Made by a program: the position numbers and the translations under genes. DNA of 39,812 bases, taken from positions 1-39,812 of the forward strand of contig JAEUII010000364.1 of assembly GCA_016795145.1 (NCBI GenBank). Direction: 5' to 3'. Numbering within the stretch: the stretch's first letter is position 1; each line of letters starts with the position of its first letter. The notes beneath the pieces were generated by a model. It did no database searches. It was not told the origin of the DNA and saw only the letters and a program-made list of their open reading frames with translations. Below are positions 8,341-15,294 of the stretch, piece by piece. Source of the stretch: Planctomycetaceae bacterium. GTDB lineage: Bacteria; Planctomycetota; Planctomycetia; Planctomycetales; Planctomycetaceae.

Positions 8341-8405
8341 GTCATTCCCGCGCAGGCGGGAACCCAGAACGTTGCAAGCTGGATTACCGCCTGCGCGGGA
8401 ATGAC
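8341..8405. repeat. REP-like inverted repeat, 19-bp perfect arms
   Basis: GTCATTCCCGCGCAGGCGG (8341-8359) is followed 27 bp later by its exact reverse complement at 8387-8405. Each arm is itself partly palindromic (CCCGC-GCGGG type). This family, with a GTCATTCCCGCG core, is recognisable as a common dispersed REP-type element in bacterial genomes. A single diverged arm recurs at 9405-9423. Confidence 0.8.
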
Positions 8406-8480
8406 GGTGAAACCCAAATTGTTGATGTGACAAACCACTACTCGTGGCGATGCCGCAAATCGTCGCTCGGCAAGTGTCAC

Positions 8481-9173
8481 CTACTGTTTCACTTCCGCTT
8501 CACTCGCATACCGAATGCCCGAATGTCCTGCCGGCGATGCGAAGGCGACCTGAGTTGGCATGCGATTGATCTTCATGCCGTGAGGAATCCGGCGGGCGAC
8601 TGACACGTCTGACTTGAGTGTTCCGCTCTGCCACGGACCCATGCCAAAGACGAACCAGTTGTTGTCGTCCGACTGAGCCATCGACACACCGCCGTCGCCA
8701 AGGACTTCTTTGGTCTTCGCGTCATAAACGACCAGACCCAGTTTCGAGTAGGCGTATTGAGTCTTTCGTTCTGTCAGTCGAATCTCAGGAAGAGTCAGCA
8801 TCCCGGGAAGAGTAATCTCCGGCATCCCGATGAACGCATCATTCGTGTCCGTGCCAACGCCGCCGGATCGAGGTTCCATCACGACATCTGCTCCGTCTGC
8901 AGCAGCGACCAGCGTGCCGCCGGCTCGCATGATGCGATGACGAATCGACCCCAGCAGATAACCTTTGTCGACGCAGTCCAGATACTTTTCTTCGACGAAG
9001 ACTTTCTGACCATACAGCGATGCAAAGTCGACCTTATCGAGCGACTGATCAATCGCGTTTGAGATCAGCATTTGCTCTTTGGCCGTACGAGCCGTATTGG
9101 ACGTTGTGCTGGAAGTACAGCCGGTGGTTGCCAGACAGAACAGGAAAAGTCCGCAGACGAACGTTCGAATCAT
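8481..9173 (-). CDS. Putative lipoprotein of unknown function (DUF6655-like)
   Basis: This protein has about 230 residues. The start at 9173 is chosen because it gives a clean lipoprotein signal (MIRTFVCGLFLFCLATTGC) with a GGAGTG ribosome-binding site upstream; an in-frame ATG at 9218 would bury this signal. The lipobox TTGC has Thr rather than Leu at -3, so acylation is likely but not certain. The mature part has a helical start (AKEQMLISNAIDQSLDKVDF), then LYGQKVFVEEKYLDCVDKGY, DGADVVMEPRSGGVGTDTND, and a region giving a conserved look around LTERKTQYAYSKLGLVVYDAK. Similar planctomycete lipoproteins are annotated only as domains of unknown function. It appears monocistronic. Confidence 0.8.
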   Translation of the reverse strand: MIRTFVCGLFLFCLATTGCTSSTTSNTARTAKEQMLISNAIDQSLDKVDFASLYGQKVFVEEKYLDCVDKGYLLGSIRHRIMRAGGTLVAAADGADVVMEPRSGGVGTDTNDAFIGMPEITLPGMLTLPEIRLTERKTQYAYSKLGLVVYDAKTKEVLGDGGVSMAQSDDNNWFVFGMGPWQSGTLKSDVSVARRIPHGMKINRMPTQVAFASPAGHSGIRYASEAEVKQ

Positions 9174-9404
9174 TGAGTCACTCCGTGATGCTTCACATCG
9201 AGCACTGCTCGACGGCATTGAATAGTCCCGGCCCAGCCGCGCGAACTGTAAAGCCGCCGTCGCGAATCACTCAATTCGATTCAAAACCATCCGACCTCTT
9301 TTCGCACGATGCACTGGTTCGCTCTGTGATGATGCCACCAACAACCTGCAGAAACTGCCGAAGCCAGGGGCCCCACGAGTTCTTTCCCGTCATTCTTGCC
9401 TTCC

Positions 9405-9423
9405 GTCATTCTCGCGCAGGCGG
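9405..9423. repeat. Single REP arm, one mismatch to the 8341 element
   Basis: GTCATTCTCGCGCAGGCGG differs from the 8341-8359 arm by one base (C to T at position 8). The opposite arm is absent; a partial GTCATTCTTGCC lies just before it. It is probably a decayed copy of the same repeat family. Confidence 0.65.
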
Positions 9424-9549
9424 GAACGGCGGGAACCCACCACAAAAAAGGCGAGCGGTTGGGCGTCAGCCCACCGAGTACCTCACCGCCACATCTCACA
9501 CTCACGGCGAGCGGAATGCGTCAGCGTCCCGGTACTGCGATGTCATATT

Positions 9550-9600
9550 GCAATTCCCCAATCGCGGCTCACCGGCGACTCAGTTGCTTCGCTGTCGCAG
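9550..9600 (-). pseudogene. Remnant of the 3' end of an Rpn-family gene
   Basis: The stretch CAGTTGCTTCGCTGTCGCAG-TTCG (about 9580-9604) matches the last codons of the intact Rpn gene at 12733-12760 almost exactly. The preceding CAATTCCCCAATCGCGGCTC resembles the sequence just downstream of the truncated Rpn copy near 11450. The match ends where the ~165-bp repeat array begins, so a third Rpn copy apparently once ended here. Confidence 0.55.
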
Positions 9601-10740
9601 TTCGGCAGACTCTCCCGTTCCCGCGTTTTTCGTTTCGCTTTCTTTGGCGATCTTTTGTGGCCATCTCAGCACCCGCGCAGTGAGTGATTGCCGCGAAAGA
9701 GCACGAAATGAACACAAAAGAAGGACTCATTCCCTGAGGCTACAAAACACAAGTTCGTCGGATCGCCAGTTCGGCAGACTCTCCCGTTCCGCGTTTTTCG
9801 TTTCGCGTTCTTTTGTGATCTTTTGTGGCCATCTCAGCACCCGAGCAGTGAGTGATTGCCGCGAAAAAAGTCTGGCCAGCGGATTACAAATGCGTCATGA
9901 CAAACTTCTTGATCCAGAATCGTTCGCTTCCAAAATTGATCAGCAGACCATTCTCCATACGCGACGACTTGAGGTACCCGAGAATCTGTGCGACATGTTC
10001 TCGCATGATTCCGGATATGGCTTTCAATTCGATGATCAGTCTTGAATCAACTAACAGATCCGCAAAATAATCGCCGATCACCGTTCCGTCCTCGTCGAAG
10101 ACAGTAATCGCATGTTGCTGCTTCACGTCCAGCCCCTGCTTCCTCAGGCGATTGACGAGCGCATTCTCGTAGACCTTCTCGAGATGTCCGCTCCCATGGT
10201 ACAGGTGAATGGCATATCCCGTTTCGCGTACCAGGTCACAAAGCTCATTGATCGTTCTCATTGGCGAAACTCCCGTTGTGCCTTCGTTGTGATTTCTCGC
10301 TTCAGTGGAACACTGAATAAGGGCAGGCTAACAAGACTCGAATGCCACGCTCCTGTTTCCCTTTTCTTTTCACGCTCTTTTGTGGCCATCTCAGCACCCG
10401 CGCAGTGAGTGATTGCCGCGAAAGAACACGAAAGGGTCACAAAAGAAACGACTCATTCCGGGCGGCTACAAGACGCAAGTTCGTCGGATCGACAATCCGG
10501 CAGACTTCCTTACGAGCGAGGTTTTCCTTTCGCGTCCTTTTGTGCTCTTTCGTGGCCATCTCAGTACTTGCGCTGTGAGCGATTGCCGCAAAAGGACACG
10601 AAAGGAACACAAAAAGGGCTCATTCCCTGAGGCCACAAAACACACGTTCCTCGGCTCGCCAGTCCAGCAGACTTCCTGACGAGCGAGTTTCTTCGCGTTC
10701 TTTTGTGGTCATTCGTGGCTATGTCAGCATTCGCGCAGCG
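9601..10740. repeat. Tandem array of ~165-bp degenerate repeats interrupted by a GxxExxY gene
   Basis: Five units share a core of GTGGCCATCTCAGCACCCGC, then CAGTGAGTGATTGCCGCGAA, then A/G-rich CACGAAA-type runs. The core GTGG begins at 9657, 9825, 10382, 10552 and 10715, giving spacings of 168, 557, 170 and 163 bp. The 557-bp step is one unit plus about 389 bp, which equals the inserted gene. Between cores lies a second conserved block, CTCATTCCCTGAGGC(T/C)ACA with AAACACA(A/C)GTTC. Each core is flanked by C/T-rich TTTCGCGTTCTTTTGTG on the left and its degenerate complement on the right. Units differ by scattered substitutions, so the array is not recent. Confidence 0.85.
9884..10261 (-). CDS. 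GxxExxY family protein, PD-(D/E)XK nuclease-like
   Basis: This 125-residue protein carries the family signature GHLEKVY (25-31; G-x-x-E-x-x-Y). It then has GDYFADLLVD (63-72) and LIIELKAI (75-82), giving Asp68 and Glu78-x-Lys80, a PD-(D/E)XK-type catalytic pattern. The length matches the family (about 120-130 aa). The biochemical role of these proteins is not established; they occur sporadically and often in several copies in planctomycetes and other phyla. The gene lies inside a tandem repeat array. Its stop is about 14 bp from a repeat core edge, and its 5' leader (CACAACGAAGGCACAACGGG on the minus strand) resembles the CACGAAAGGACACGAAA runs of the repeats. It is probably part of the repeat's mobility or maintenance unit, which is inference. 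Confidence 0.9.
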   Translation of the reverse strand: MRTINELCDLVRETGYAIHLYHGSGHLEKVYENALVNRLRKQGLDVKQQHAITVFDEDGTVIGDYFADLLVDSRLIIELKAISGIMREHVAQILGYLKSSRMENGLLINFGSERFWIKKFVMTHL

Positions 10741-10897
10741 AAGATCTTGCGGCGGCATCGTGCCGCCGTTCGTTAGTTCCAACACCACCGACAACGCAGG
10801 CCGTCATCGCGCGTCGAACATCTCGCCTTGGAACGTCAACTGAAGTTCCACCGGATTGCGGCCGTGGTACTTCGGCTACGTTCACTATCCGGCGGTT
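10741..10897. other. Intergenic spacer with a perfect hairpin
   Basis: This is the 157 bp right of the repeat array. It contains a perfect hairpin, CGGCGGCA (10750-10757), loop TCG, TGCCGCCG (10761-10768). No U-run follows on either strand, so an intrinsic terminator is doubtful. The stretch lies downstream of the DUF1963-like gene, whose transcripts would run into it. Confidence 0.5.
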
Positions 10898-11317
10898 TCA
10901 GTATCCCTTTTCAAACTGAGAAACGGTTCTGTATTCCATACGCGTCTTGCCGTTTGTTGTTCTTCGTCCTGCGAAAAGGTACACAGTTTCCCCAGCGGAA
11001 AGTTCAGAAGATAGCGATCCTTCCTTTGGATGCGAACACTGACTTAGAAAGACCATCGGCTTCCCATCAATGAACGGCCATGCTGGCTCGTCCTCGATCC
11101 ACACAGGAGTAGAACCAATGCACTTGAACGTTCCGCCAAGTCGCTTGCTCAACCACGCCTCAGTTGACGCAAGCGGAATCGCCAGTTCTTTCCATTCGTT
11201 GTAAAGTCGATCGAGGAATGGCGCAGCTTCTTTGTCTTCGAGGGAACCACCAAGCTTCATCGCTGCGGAAACTGCTTTTCCTTCAAATCGCATCTTTTCT
11301 GCAGCATCACTCGACAT
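10898..11317 (-). CDS. Possible DUF1963 (YwqG)-like protein
   Basis: This protein has about 139 residues. ATG 11315-11317 is chosen because AGGAAG lies about eight bases upstream; the frame stays open further, but that part reads as Rpn 3' flank in another frame. An N-terminal helical stretch (AAEKMRFEGKAVSAAMKLGG) leads to KRLGGTF, then STPVWIEDEPAWP, GKPMVFLSQ and GETVYLFAGRR. The order GG-x-P-W-I-P-x-G-x-P-M-x-F-x-x-Q is the beginning pattern of DUF1963/YwqG domains, but the C-terminal LLG and QID motifs are missing, so this would be a half-domain. It is read in the same direction as the Rpn fragment just upstream. Function is unknown; an immunity-like or stress role would be speculation. 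Confidence 0.6.
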   Translation of the reverse strand: MSSDAAEKMRFEGKAVSAAMKLGGSLEDKEAAPFLDRLYNEWKELAIPLASTEAWLSKRLGGTFKCIGSTPVWIEDEPAWPFIDGKPMVFLSQCSHPKEGSLSSELSAGETVYLFAGRRTTNGKTRMEYRTVSQFEKGY

Positions 11318-11445
11318 AGCTGACTTCCTAATAGGCACACCGTGATCAGATCGAAAGTTCAGCAAACACTTCTTCCGGTGCAGGACTGACGGAGGTTGTG
11401 CGGCTTGTTGCGGATCAGGTAACTGGACATGCCAAATTTGTCTAT

Positions 11446-11844
11446 TTTGCAATTCCCAGCTTGCGGCTCCCCGGCCCCTCTGTGGCTTCGCTGTCCCTGT
11501 TCGACCTGCAATGACGCGACTCTGGCCCGCAGCGTTTCCAGGTTTAAAGCGAGCAGGTCCGATTTGTCTGTCCCAGGTAACCCCAGTAACTCTTCCAGCA
11601 ACTGGATCTTCCCGATGAGTTCCCCGATTCTCTCACCTTCCTCGCGGCCCACTTCGCGCCCTTCTTCACGACCTTCCTCACGCCCCTGAATCAGCAGTCG
11701 ATCGGCGAGCGAGCCGGGTACGAACTTGGTGGGCAGGATGCTGGCGAGCGTCTGCTTGTAGTCCTCGTCGTCGATGTTCTTGTTGACAGTCATGACATAG
11801 ACTCCAATTGCTTTGGCCCATTCTGCAAAACTTGCAGCGGGCAA
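11446..11844 (-). pseudogene. Truncated Rpn-family nuclease (C-terminal fragment)
   Basis: The fragment begins at LPAASFAEWAKAIGVYVMTV and matches the intact Rpn protein encoded at 12733-13728 almost residue for residue through ADRLLIQGREEG. The Gly-Arg-Glu-Glu repeat tail and GLPGTDKSDLLALNLETL then follow. About 230 N-terminal residues, including all catalytic positions, are absent. The DNA between about 11690 and 11840 is nearly identical to 12950-13100, so the duplication is recent. Past the expected C-terminus the frame reads on into unrelated sequence. The break upstream at about 11845 leads into sequence with no Rpn similarity. It cannot be an active nuclease. Confidence 0.85.
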
Positions 11845-12001
11845 CGACTCTGCTCTGGAAATGATACAGAAACCCACTGCGTGATGCTCTGATGTGCACA
11901 GTATCGCGCCACTCCAACGCGGTCAGATTGAAGTTCAACACCACTTGAGTGTTTGGGATTGCCAAGGGTTTTCTGCCAGGATGCTTGCAGCGCAGAGGTG
12001 C

Positions 12002-12685
12002 TCAGCCGAACCCAACGATGACGCCGACCGATCCACTGAGATTGCGAGCGGTAATTCCGCCTCTGGGTACCAGCAACTGGAGCTTTCCATTGTCCCACCA
12101 GTTGAGTTCGGAGATCGGTTGAACTGAGTCAATTTGAATCAGTAGTTCCCAGTCAGCGCTACCGACTCGCGAAACTGCGTCGGAAGCGACGTGTCCTAGA
12201 AGCCGTGTGTTGTTGTATTTGAACCGTTCATACAACTCCCAGACAGCCAGGAGGTCCTCATCAGTCAGGCTAAACTCAGGCAGACTAAGTGACTCCCGGA
12301 AACAAACGCTCACTTCGTCATAGACGCCTCCTGTCGACTCTCGCTGCCATTGTCCGTCGTCTTCGTCGGAAAGGAAGAAGCACTCGGTCCTGACCAGCAC
12401 GTCATCGTCATCGCCAGCGAACACCAGAATTCGACCTGTCTGTGGAAGGCCTGAAGTGCAGGGTATTTCTGAACAACATAAGTCACACAACAAGTAGAGC
12501 CCGTCAAGACGATTCTTGATATCGGCGTCGTTCCCCAGATACAGCACATGTCCGCCAAACCGCGACTTGCAACTCACATCCGTTGCTTCGGCGAGAACAC
12601 ACTGCCGAATATCGTTGAGGATCACGGAGCGAGCCTTTTCGCTGAGTTTCTGGATCATTGGCTTCAAGTCATCTTCCAGCGACAC
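12002..12685 (-). CDS. DUF1963 (YwqG-like) protein
   Basis: This 227-residue protein shows the DUF1963 order of motifs: KSRFGGHVLYLG (about 40-51), LDGLYLLCDLCCSEIP, LPQTGRILVFAGDDDDVLV, then NTRLLGHVASDA, DWELLIQIDSV and DNGKLQLLVPRGGI near the C-terminus. The last three correspond to the LLG, W-LLLQ-D and G-L-F-I patterns that end YwqG-type proteins, so the domain is complete. The molecular function of DUF1963 is unknown. The gene starts 47 bp after the Rpn stop codon on the same strand, so the two may be co-transcribed. A second, shorter DUF1963-like gene lies after the truncated Rpn copy. Confidence 0.78.
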   Translation of the reverse strand: MSLEDDLKPMIQKLSEKARSVILNDIRQCVLAEATDVSCKSRFGGHVLYLGNDADIKNRLDGLYLLCDLCCSEIPCTSGLPQTGRILVFAGDDDDVLVRTECFFLSDEDDGQWQRESTGGVYDEVSVCFRESLSLPEFSLTDEDLLAVWELYERFKYNNTRLLGHVASDAVSRVGSADWELLIQIDSVQPISELNWWDNGKLQLLVPRGGITARNLSGSVGVIVGFG

Positions 12686-12732
12686 AAAGTGCTCCTTCTG
12701 CTTCTTCGCTCTTCACCCGTCATCGCTGTCAC

Positions 12733-13728
12733 TCAGTTGCTTCGCTGTCGCAGTTCGACCTGCAAAGCAGCGACTCGCCCCCGCAGCGTTTCCAGGTCTA
12801 AAGCGAGCAGGTCTGATTTGTCTGTCCCTGGTAACCCCAGCAACTCTTCAAGTAACAGGATCTTGCCAACGAACTCGCCGTATTTCTCCCCTTCCTCACG
12901 GCCCTCTTCGCGCCCTTCTTCGCGGCCTTCCGCACGACCTTCTTCACGACCCTGAATCAGTAGTCGATCGGCGAGCGAGCCGGGTACGAACTTGGTGGGC
13001 AGGATGCTGGCGAGCGTCTGCTTGTAGTCCTCGTCGTCGATGTTCTTGTTGACCGTCATGACATAGACTCCAATTGCTTTGGCCCATTCTGCAAAATTAG
13101 CAGCAGGCATTGCCTGGCCGATCAATTCCAGGATCTCTCGCAGTATTTCGACCAGATGTCGGCTTCGACTGTATTTTAGCAGCTTAAGCGTGCTCCTCAA
13201 AACGGATTCTCCCTGGATGTCCGCATCATCCAGGCGGCTCAGGTCAAGTAATAGCGGCTGAAAATGAATCTGATACTCGGCCAGAGCCGCCGGGGTCGGA
13301 ATCAACCCAGCAAGACTTCGGGCCGCGGACCAGGCAGTCTCTCCGTGGTAGACCAACAAAGGCACGATCGGGCAAAGAGACTCACCATCTCTCACTCGCT
13401 TCTCCCAGATTCGCACCATGTAGCTCAGGACCTGCAACACGGTGAGCTGATCGGACTGGCTCTTATGCTCGAACAGGAAATAGACCAGCGACTGCTTGCT
13501 TGTCGCATTGACAGGAGCATTTGTCAGCTCGACCGAAAACAGCAGGTCCGAGAACTTCTCACGCAGATCGGGATCAACAAAGCTGCCTTTCTCCAGTTGC
13601 AGCGTTTCGAGATTCAGCTCCGCCAGAGCTGCCGGAGAGAGTTGAGTTTCAATGAGGCCCCTTGCGTTGGGCAAGTGGGACAGCGCGAAGTGAAAGAAGT
13701 TGTTGTGCGGCGTAGGTAGTGAATCCAT
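12733..13728 (-). CDS. Rpn family recombination-promoting nuclease / putative transposase (PF04754-like)
   Basis: This protein has 331 residues from ATG 13726-13728, which gives the family-like start MDSLPTPHNNFFHFALSH; an ATG ten codons earlier is possible. REKFSDLLFSVEL (Asp61) and VYFLFEHKSQ (Glu87-x-Lys89) form the PD-(D/E)XK-type active site of Rpn/transposase_31 proteins. YMVRIWEKRV, PIVPLLVYHG and WAKAIGVYVMTV follow. The C-terminus has five Gly-Arg-(Glu/Ala)-Glu units (residues about 262-282), then a leucine-rich helix (GKILLLEELLGLPG). In E. coli, Rpn proteins act as DNA endonucleases that raise RecA-independent recombination; activity here is inferred. It is intact, unlike the copy at 11446-11844. 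Confidence 0.9.
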   Translation of the reverse strand: MDSLPTPHNNFFHFALSHLPNARGLIETQLSPAALAELNLETLQLEKGSFVDPDLREKFSDLLFSVELTNAPVNATSKQSLVYFLFEHKSQSDQLTVLQVLSYMVRIWEKRVRDGESLCPIVPLLVYHGETAWSAARSLAGLIPTPAALAEYQIHFQPLLLDLSRLDDADIQGESVLRSTLKLLKYSRSRHLVEILREILELIGQAMPAANFAEWAKAIGVYVMTVNKNIDDEDYKQTLASILPTKFVPGSLADRLLIQGREEGRAEGREEGREEGREEGEKYGEFVGKILLLEELLGLPGTDKSDLLALDLETLRGRVAALQVELRQRSN

Positions 13729-13801
13729 AGTCGCTTTAGTGTAATCGTATAAAGCCACGCATAAAAGTCCGGCGCCCTTTCGCTTGCTGACGCTCGCTCG
13801 A

Positions 13802-13827
13802 CCCCTCCCGAACTTCGTTCAAGAGGG
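13802..13827. repeat. Palindromic element upstream of the Rpn gene
   Basis: CCCCTC and GAGGGG flank an inner GAAC-TTC-GTTC hairpin, giving a stem with a small internal loop. It lies between the terminator of the DUF1501 operon and the start of the Rpn gene. It is likely another extragenic palindrome and lacks a U-run. Confidence 0.5.
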
Positions 13828-13861
13828 GAGCAACCAATGCATATGCCTGTGGTTCTTTGCG

Positions 13862-13895
13862 CAACAAAAAAGGCTCGACCGGGGTCGAGCCTTTT
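13862..13895 (-). terminator. Rho-independent terminator of the sigma/DUF1553/DUF1501 operon
   Basis: A perfect 13-bp stem, AAAAGGCTCGACC (13868-13880) and GGTCGAGCCTTTT (13883-13895), has a two-base loop. On the minus strand it continues into TTTTTTGTTGC. It sits 22 bp after the stop of the DUF1501 gene and closes the operon. Confidence 0.88.
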
Positions 13896-13917
13896 GTTAG
13901 ACGCGTTTGGCAATCGC

Positions 13918-15219
13918 TTATGCAAACAGTGCCGGAATCACGTGGCCGTCGCGGACGATCATGACGGGGCGTCCGGTTGGAGTGTGATATTCGTAGGTGT
14001 GGTTGATGCCGAGAGCGTGGTAGAAGCTGGCTGCGACGTCATCCGGTGAGAAGCCTTCGTGCTTCGGCAGGCTGGCGGTTTCGTCGCTTTCTCCAAGGAC
14101 CTGGCCACCCTTAATTCCGCCACCGCCAAGGATCATGAACATGTTGCGAGGATAGTGGTCGCGACCAACTCGCTCCGTGTTGATCTTTGGTGTTCGTCCG
14201 AATTCTCCTGTCACATAAACCACAGTGGAATCCAGAAGGCCTCGTGCTGCAAGTCCTGTGAACAGCCCATACAGCGCGTCGTCGAGTGCAGGGAGCTGAC
14301 GAGTCTTCAGTGTGGTCCAGTTGTCGCGATGCGTGTCCCAGCCGCCGTTGGTCACGGTCACAAATCGAACGCCCGCTTCGACTAGTCGCAGAGCCAGCAG
14401 GCAGCTTGCTCCAAGTGCTGATCCGCCGAAGTTCTTTGAAAACTCGGGCGACTCTTTGCTGACGTCGAATGCTTCGCGAGCCTTCGTCGAAGTAATGACG
14501 GTATGAGCCTGCTGGCCGAACTCATCCATCCCGTCCAGCAGCTGGCTGTCCTTTTCAACATCACTGAAAGTTCGGTCCAGCTGATTCAGCAGGCTGCGAC
14601 GACGTTCAATATCGGCAATCGTCAGTCCACCAGACATCGTGATGCCACGCACCTTATAGGGCGTTCCGATGACCGGCGTGGACGTCGTGTTCATCGGAGC
14701 ATACTTCACGCCGAGATAGCCTGGTCGCTGCGCGCTGTTTGGGATCGCGACGAACGGAGGAAGTTCCGGGATGCCAGGACGTTCTTTCGTGACGACAGAA
14801 CCGTACCCCGGGAATTCCAGTGAAGGCAGCGGGCGATTTCCCGTGTTCACATACTTTGTTCCCAGTTCGTGAGCCGCGACGGCGTGCGTTACGCCACGAA
14901 GCAGCGTGAACTTGTCCATGCAGGTCGCCGTCTTTGGAAGGTGCTCAGAGATCATCACACCCGGAAGACAGGTCTGGATCGGATTGAACTCACCACGATA
15001 TTCCGACGGAGCATTCGGCTTCAGGTCGAACGTGTCCATATGCGACGGACCGCCGTTCAGGTTCACAAAGATCGCGGCCTTGCCTTTGGCGTTCGGATTA
15101 ATCGCGCTTTCAGCCTGCAGCTGAGAATAGCCGGCCAGGGACAAACCACCGGCTCCAATCACGCCAGCTTTCAGGACGTCGCGTCGTCCAACTCCATCAC
15201 AGGTTCGGAAAAAGGCCAT
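13918..15219 (-). CDS. DUF1501 protein (sulfatase-like fold, Tat-type signal)
   Basis: This protein has 433 residues; the start at 15219 has GAGGAG six bases upstream. The N-terminus has GRRDVLKAGVIGAGGLSLAG, a twin-arginine-like export signal. DUF1501 landmarks follow: VNLNGGPSHMDTFDLKPNAP, EFNPIQTCLPGVMISEHLP, VTNGGWDTHRDNW, DSTVVYVTGEFGRTPKIN and GRDHYPRNMFMILGGGGIKGG. The family is distantly related to alkaline phosphatase/sulfatase folds, and its substrate is unknown. In planctomycetes it usually sits next to a DUF1549/DUF1553 gene, as here (75 bp downstream of its stop). The pair likely acts together outside the cytoplasm. It is the last gene of the operon. Confidence 0.93.
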   Translation of the reverse strand: MAFFRTCDGVGRRDVLKAGVIGAGGLSLAGYSQLQAESAINPNAKGKAAIFVNLNGGPSHMDTFDLKPNAPSEYRGEFNPIQTCLPGVMISEHLPKTATCMDKFTLLRGVTHAVAAHELGTKYVNTGNRPLPSLEFPGYGSVVTKERPGIPELPPFVAIPNSAQRPGYLGVKYAPMNTTSTPVIGTPYKVRGITMSGGLTIADIERRRSLLNQLDRTFSDVEKDSQLLDGMDEFGQQAHTVITSTKAREAFDVSKESPEFSKNFGGSALGASCLLALRLVEAGVRFVTVTNGGWDTHRDNWTTLKTRQLPALDDALYGLFTGLAARGLLDSTVVYVTGEFGRTPKINTERVGRDHYPRNMFMILGGGGIKGGQVLGESDETASLPKHEGFSPDDVAASFYHALGINHTYEYHTPTGRPVMIVRDGHVIPALFA

Positions 15220-15294
15220 GTAATACTCCTCAGACAATGACAAATGTGTTTCAGTCGAAGTTATGTGCGTCTCTGGGTGAGGAATAATCAAACG

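Larger units (their letters stand above)
8086..8480. other. Gene-free stretch with palindromic repeats
   Basis: This is the 395 bp between the 3' end of the lipoprotein gene and the start of the secretion operon; both genes are on the minus strand. No convincing coding frame was found. It contains two separate palindromic elements (8162-8199 and 8341-8405), described separately. The secretion operon promoter should lie at about 8086-8160, but no clear -35/-10 pair was recognised. Confidence 0.6.
9174..9600. other. Gene-free stretch upstream of the lipoprotein gene
   Basis: This stretch of about 430 bp has no supported gene. The lipoprotein promoter is expected in its left part. It holds a single REP arm at 9405-9423 and an Rpn 3'-end remnant at about 9550-9600. 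The long open frames crossing it in several directions have no protein-like composition. Confidence 0.55.

Noticed and set aside
9020..10045. Plus-strand open frame of 341 codons
   Set aside because: It runs across the lipoprotein signal region, the REP arm and the repeat array. Its translation contains the repeat twice and has no protein character.
9601..10740. CRISPR-like regular repeats
   Set aside because: The units are ~165 bp, degenerate and not separated by unique spacers, and no cas gene is nearby.
10750..10768. Intrinsic terminator
   Set aside because: The hairpin is perfect but no U-run follows on either strand.
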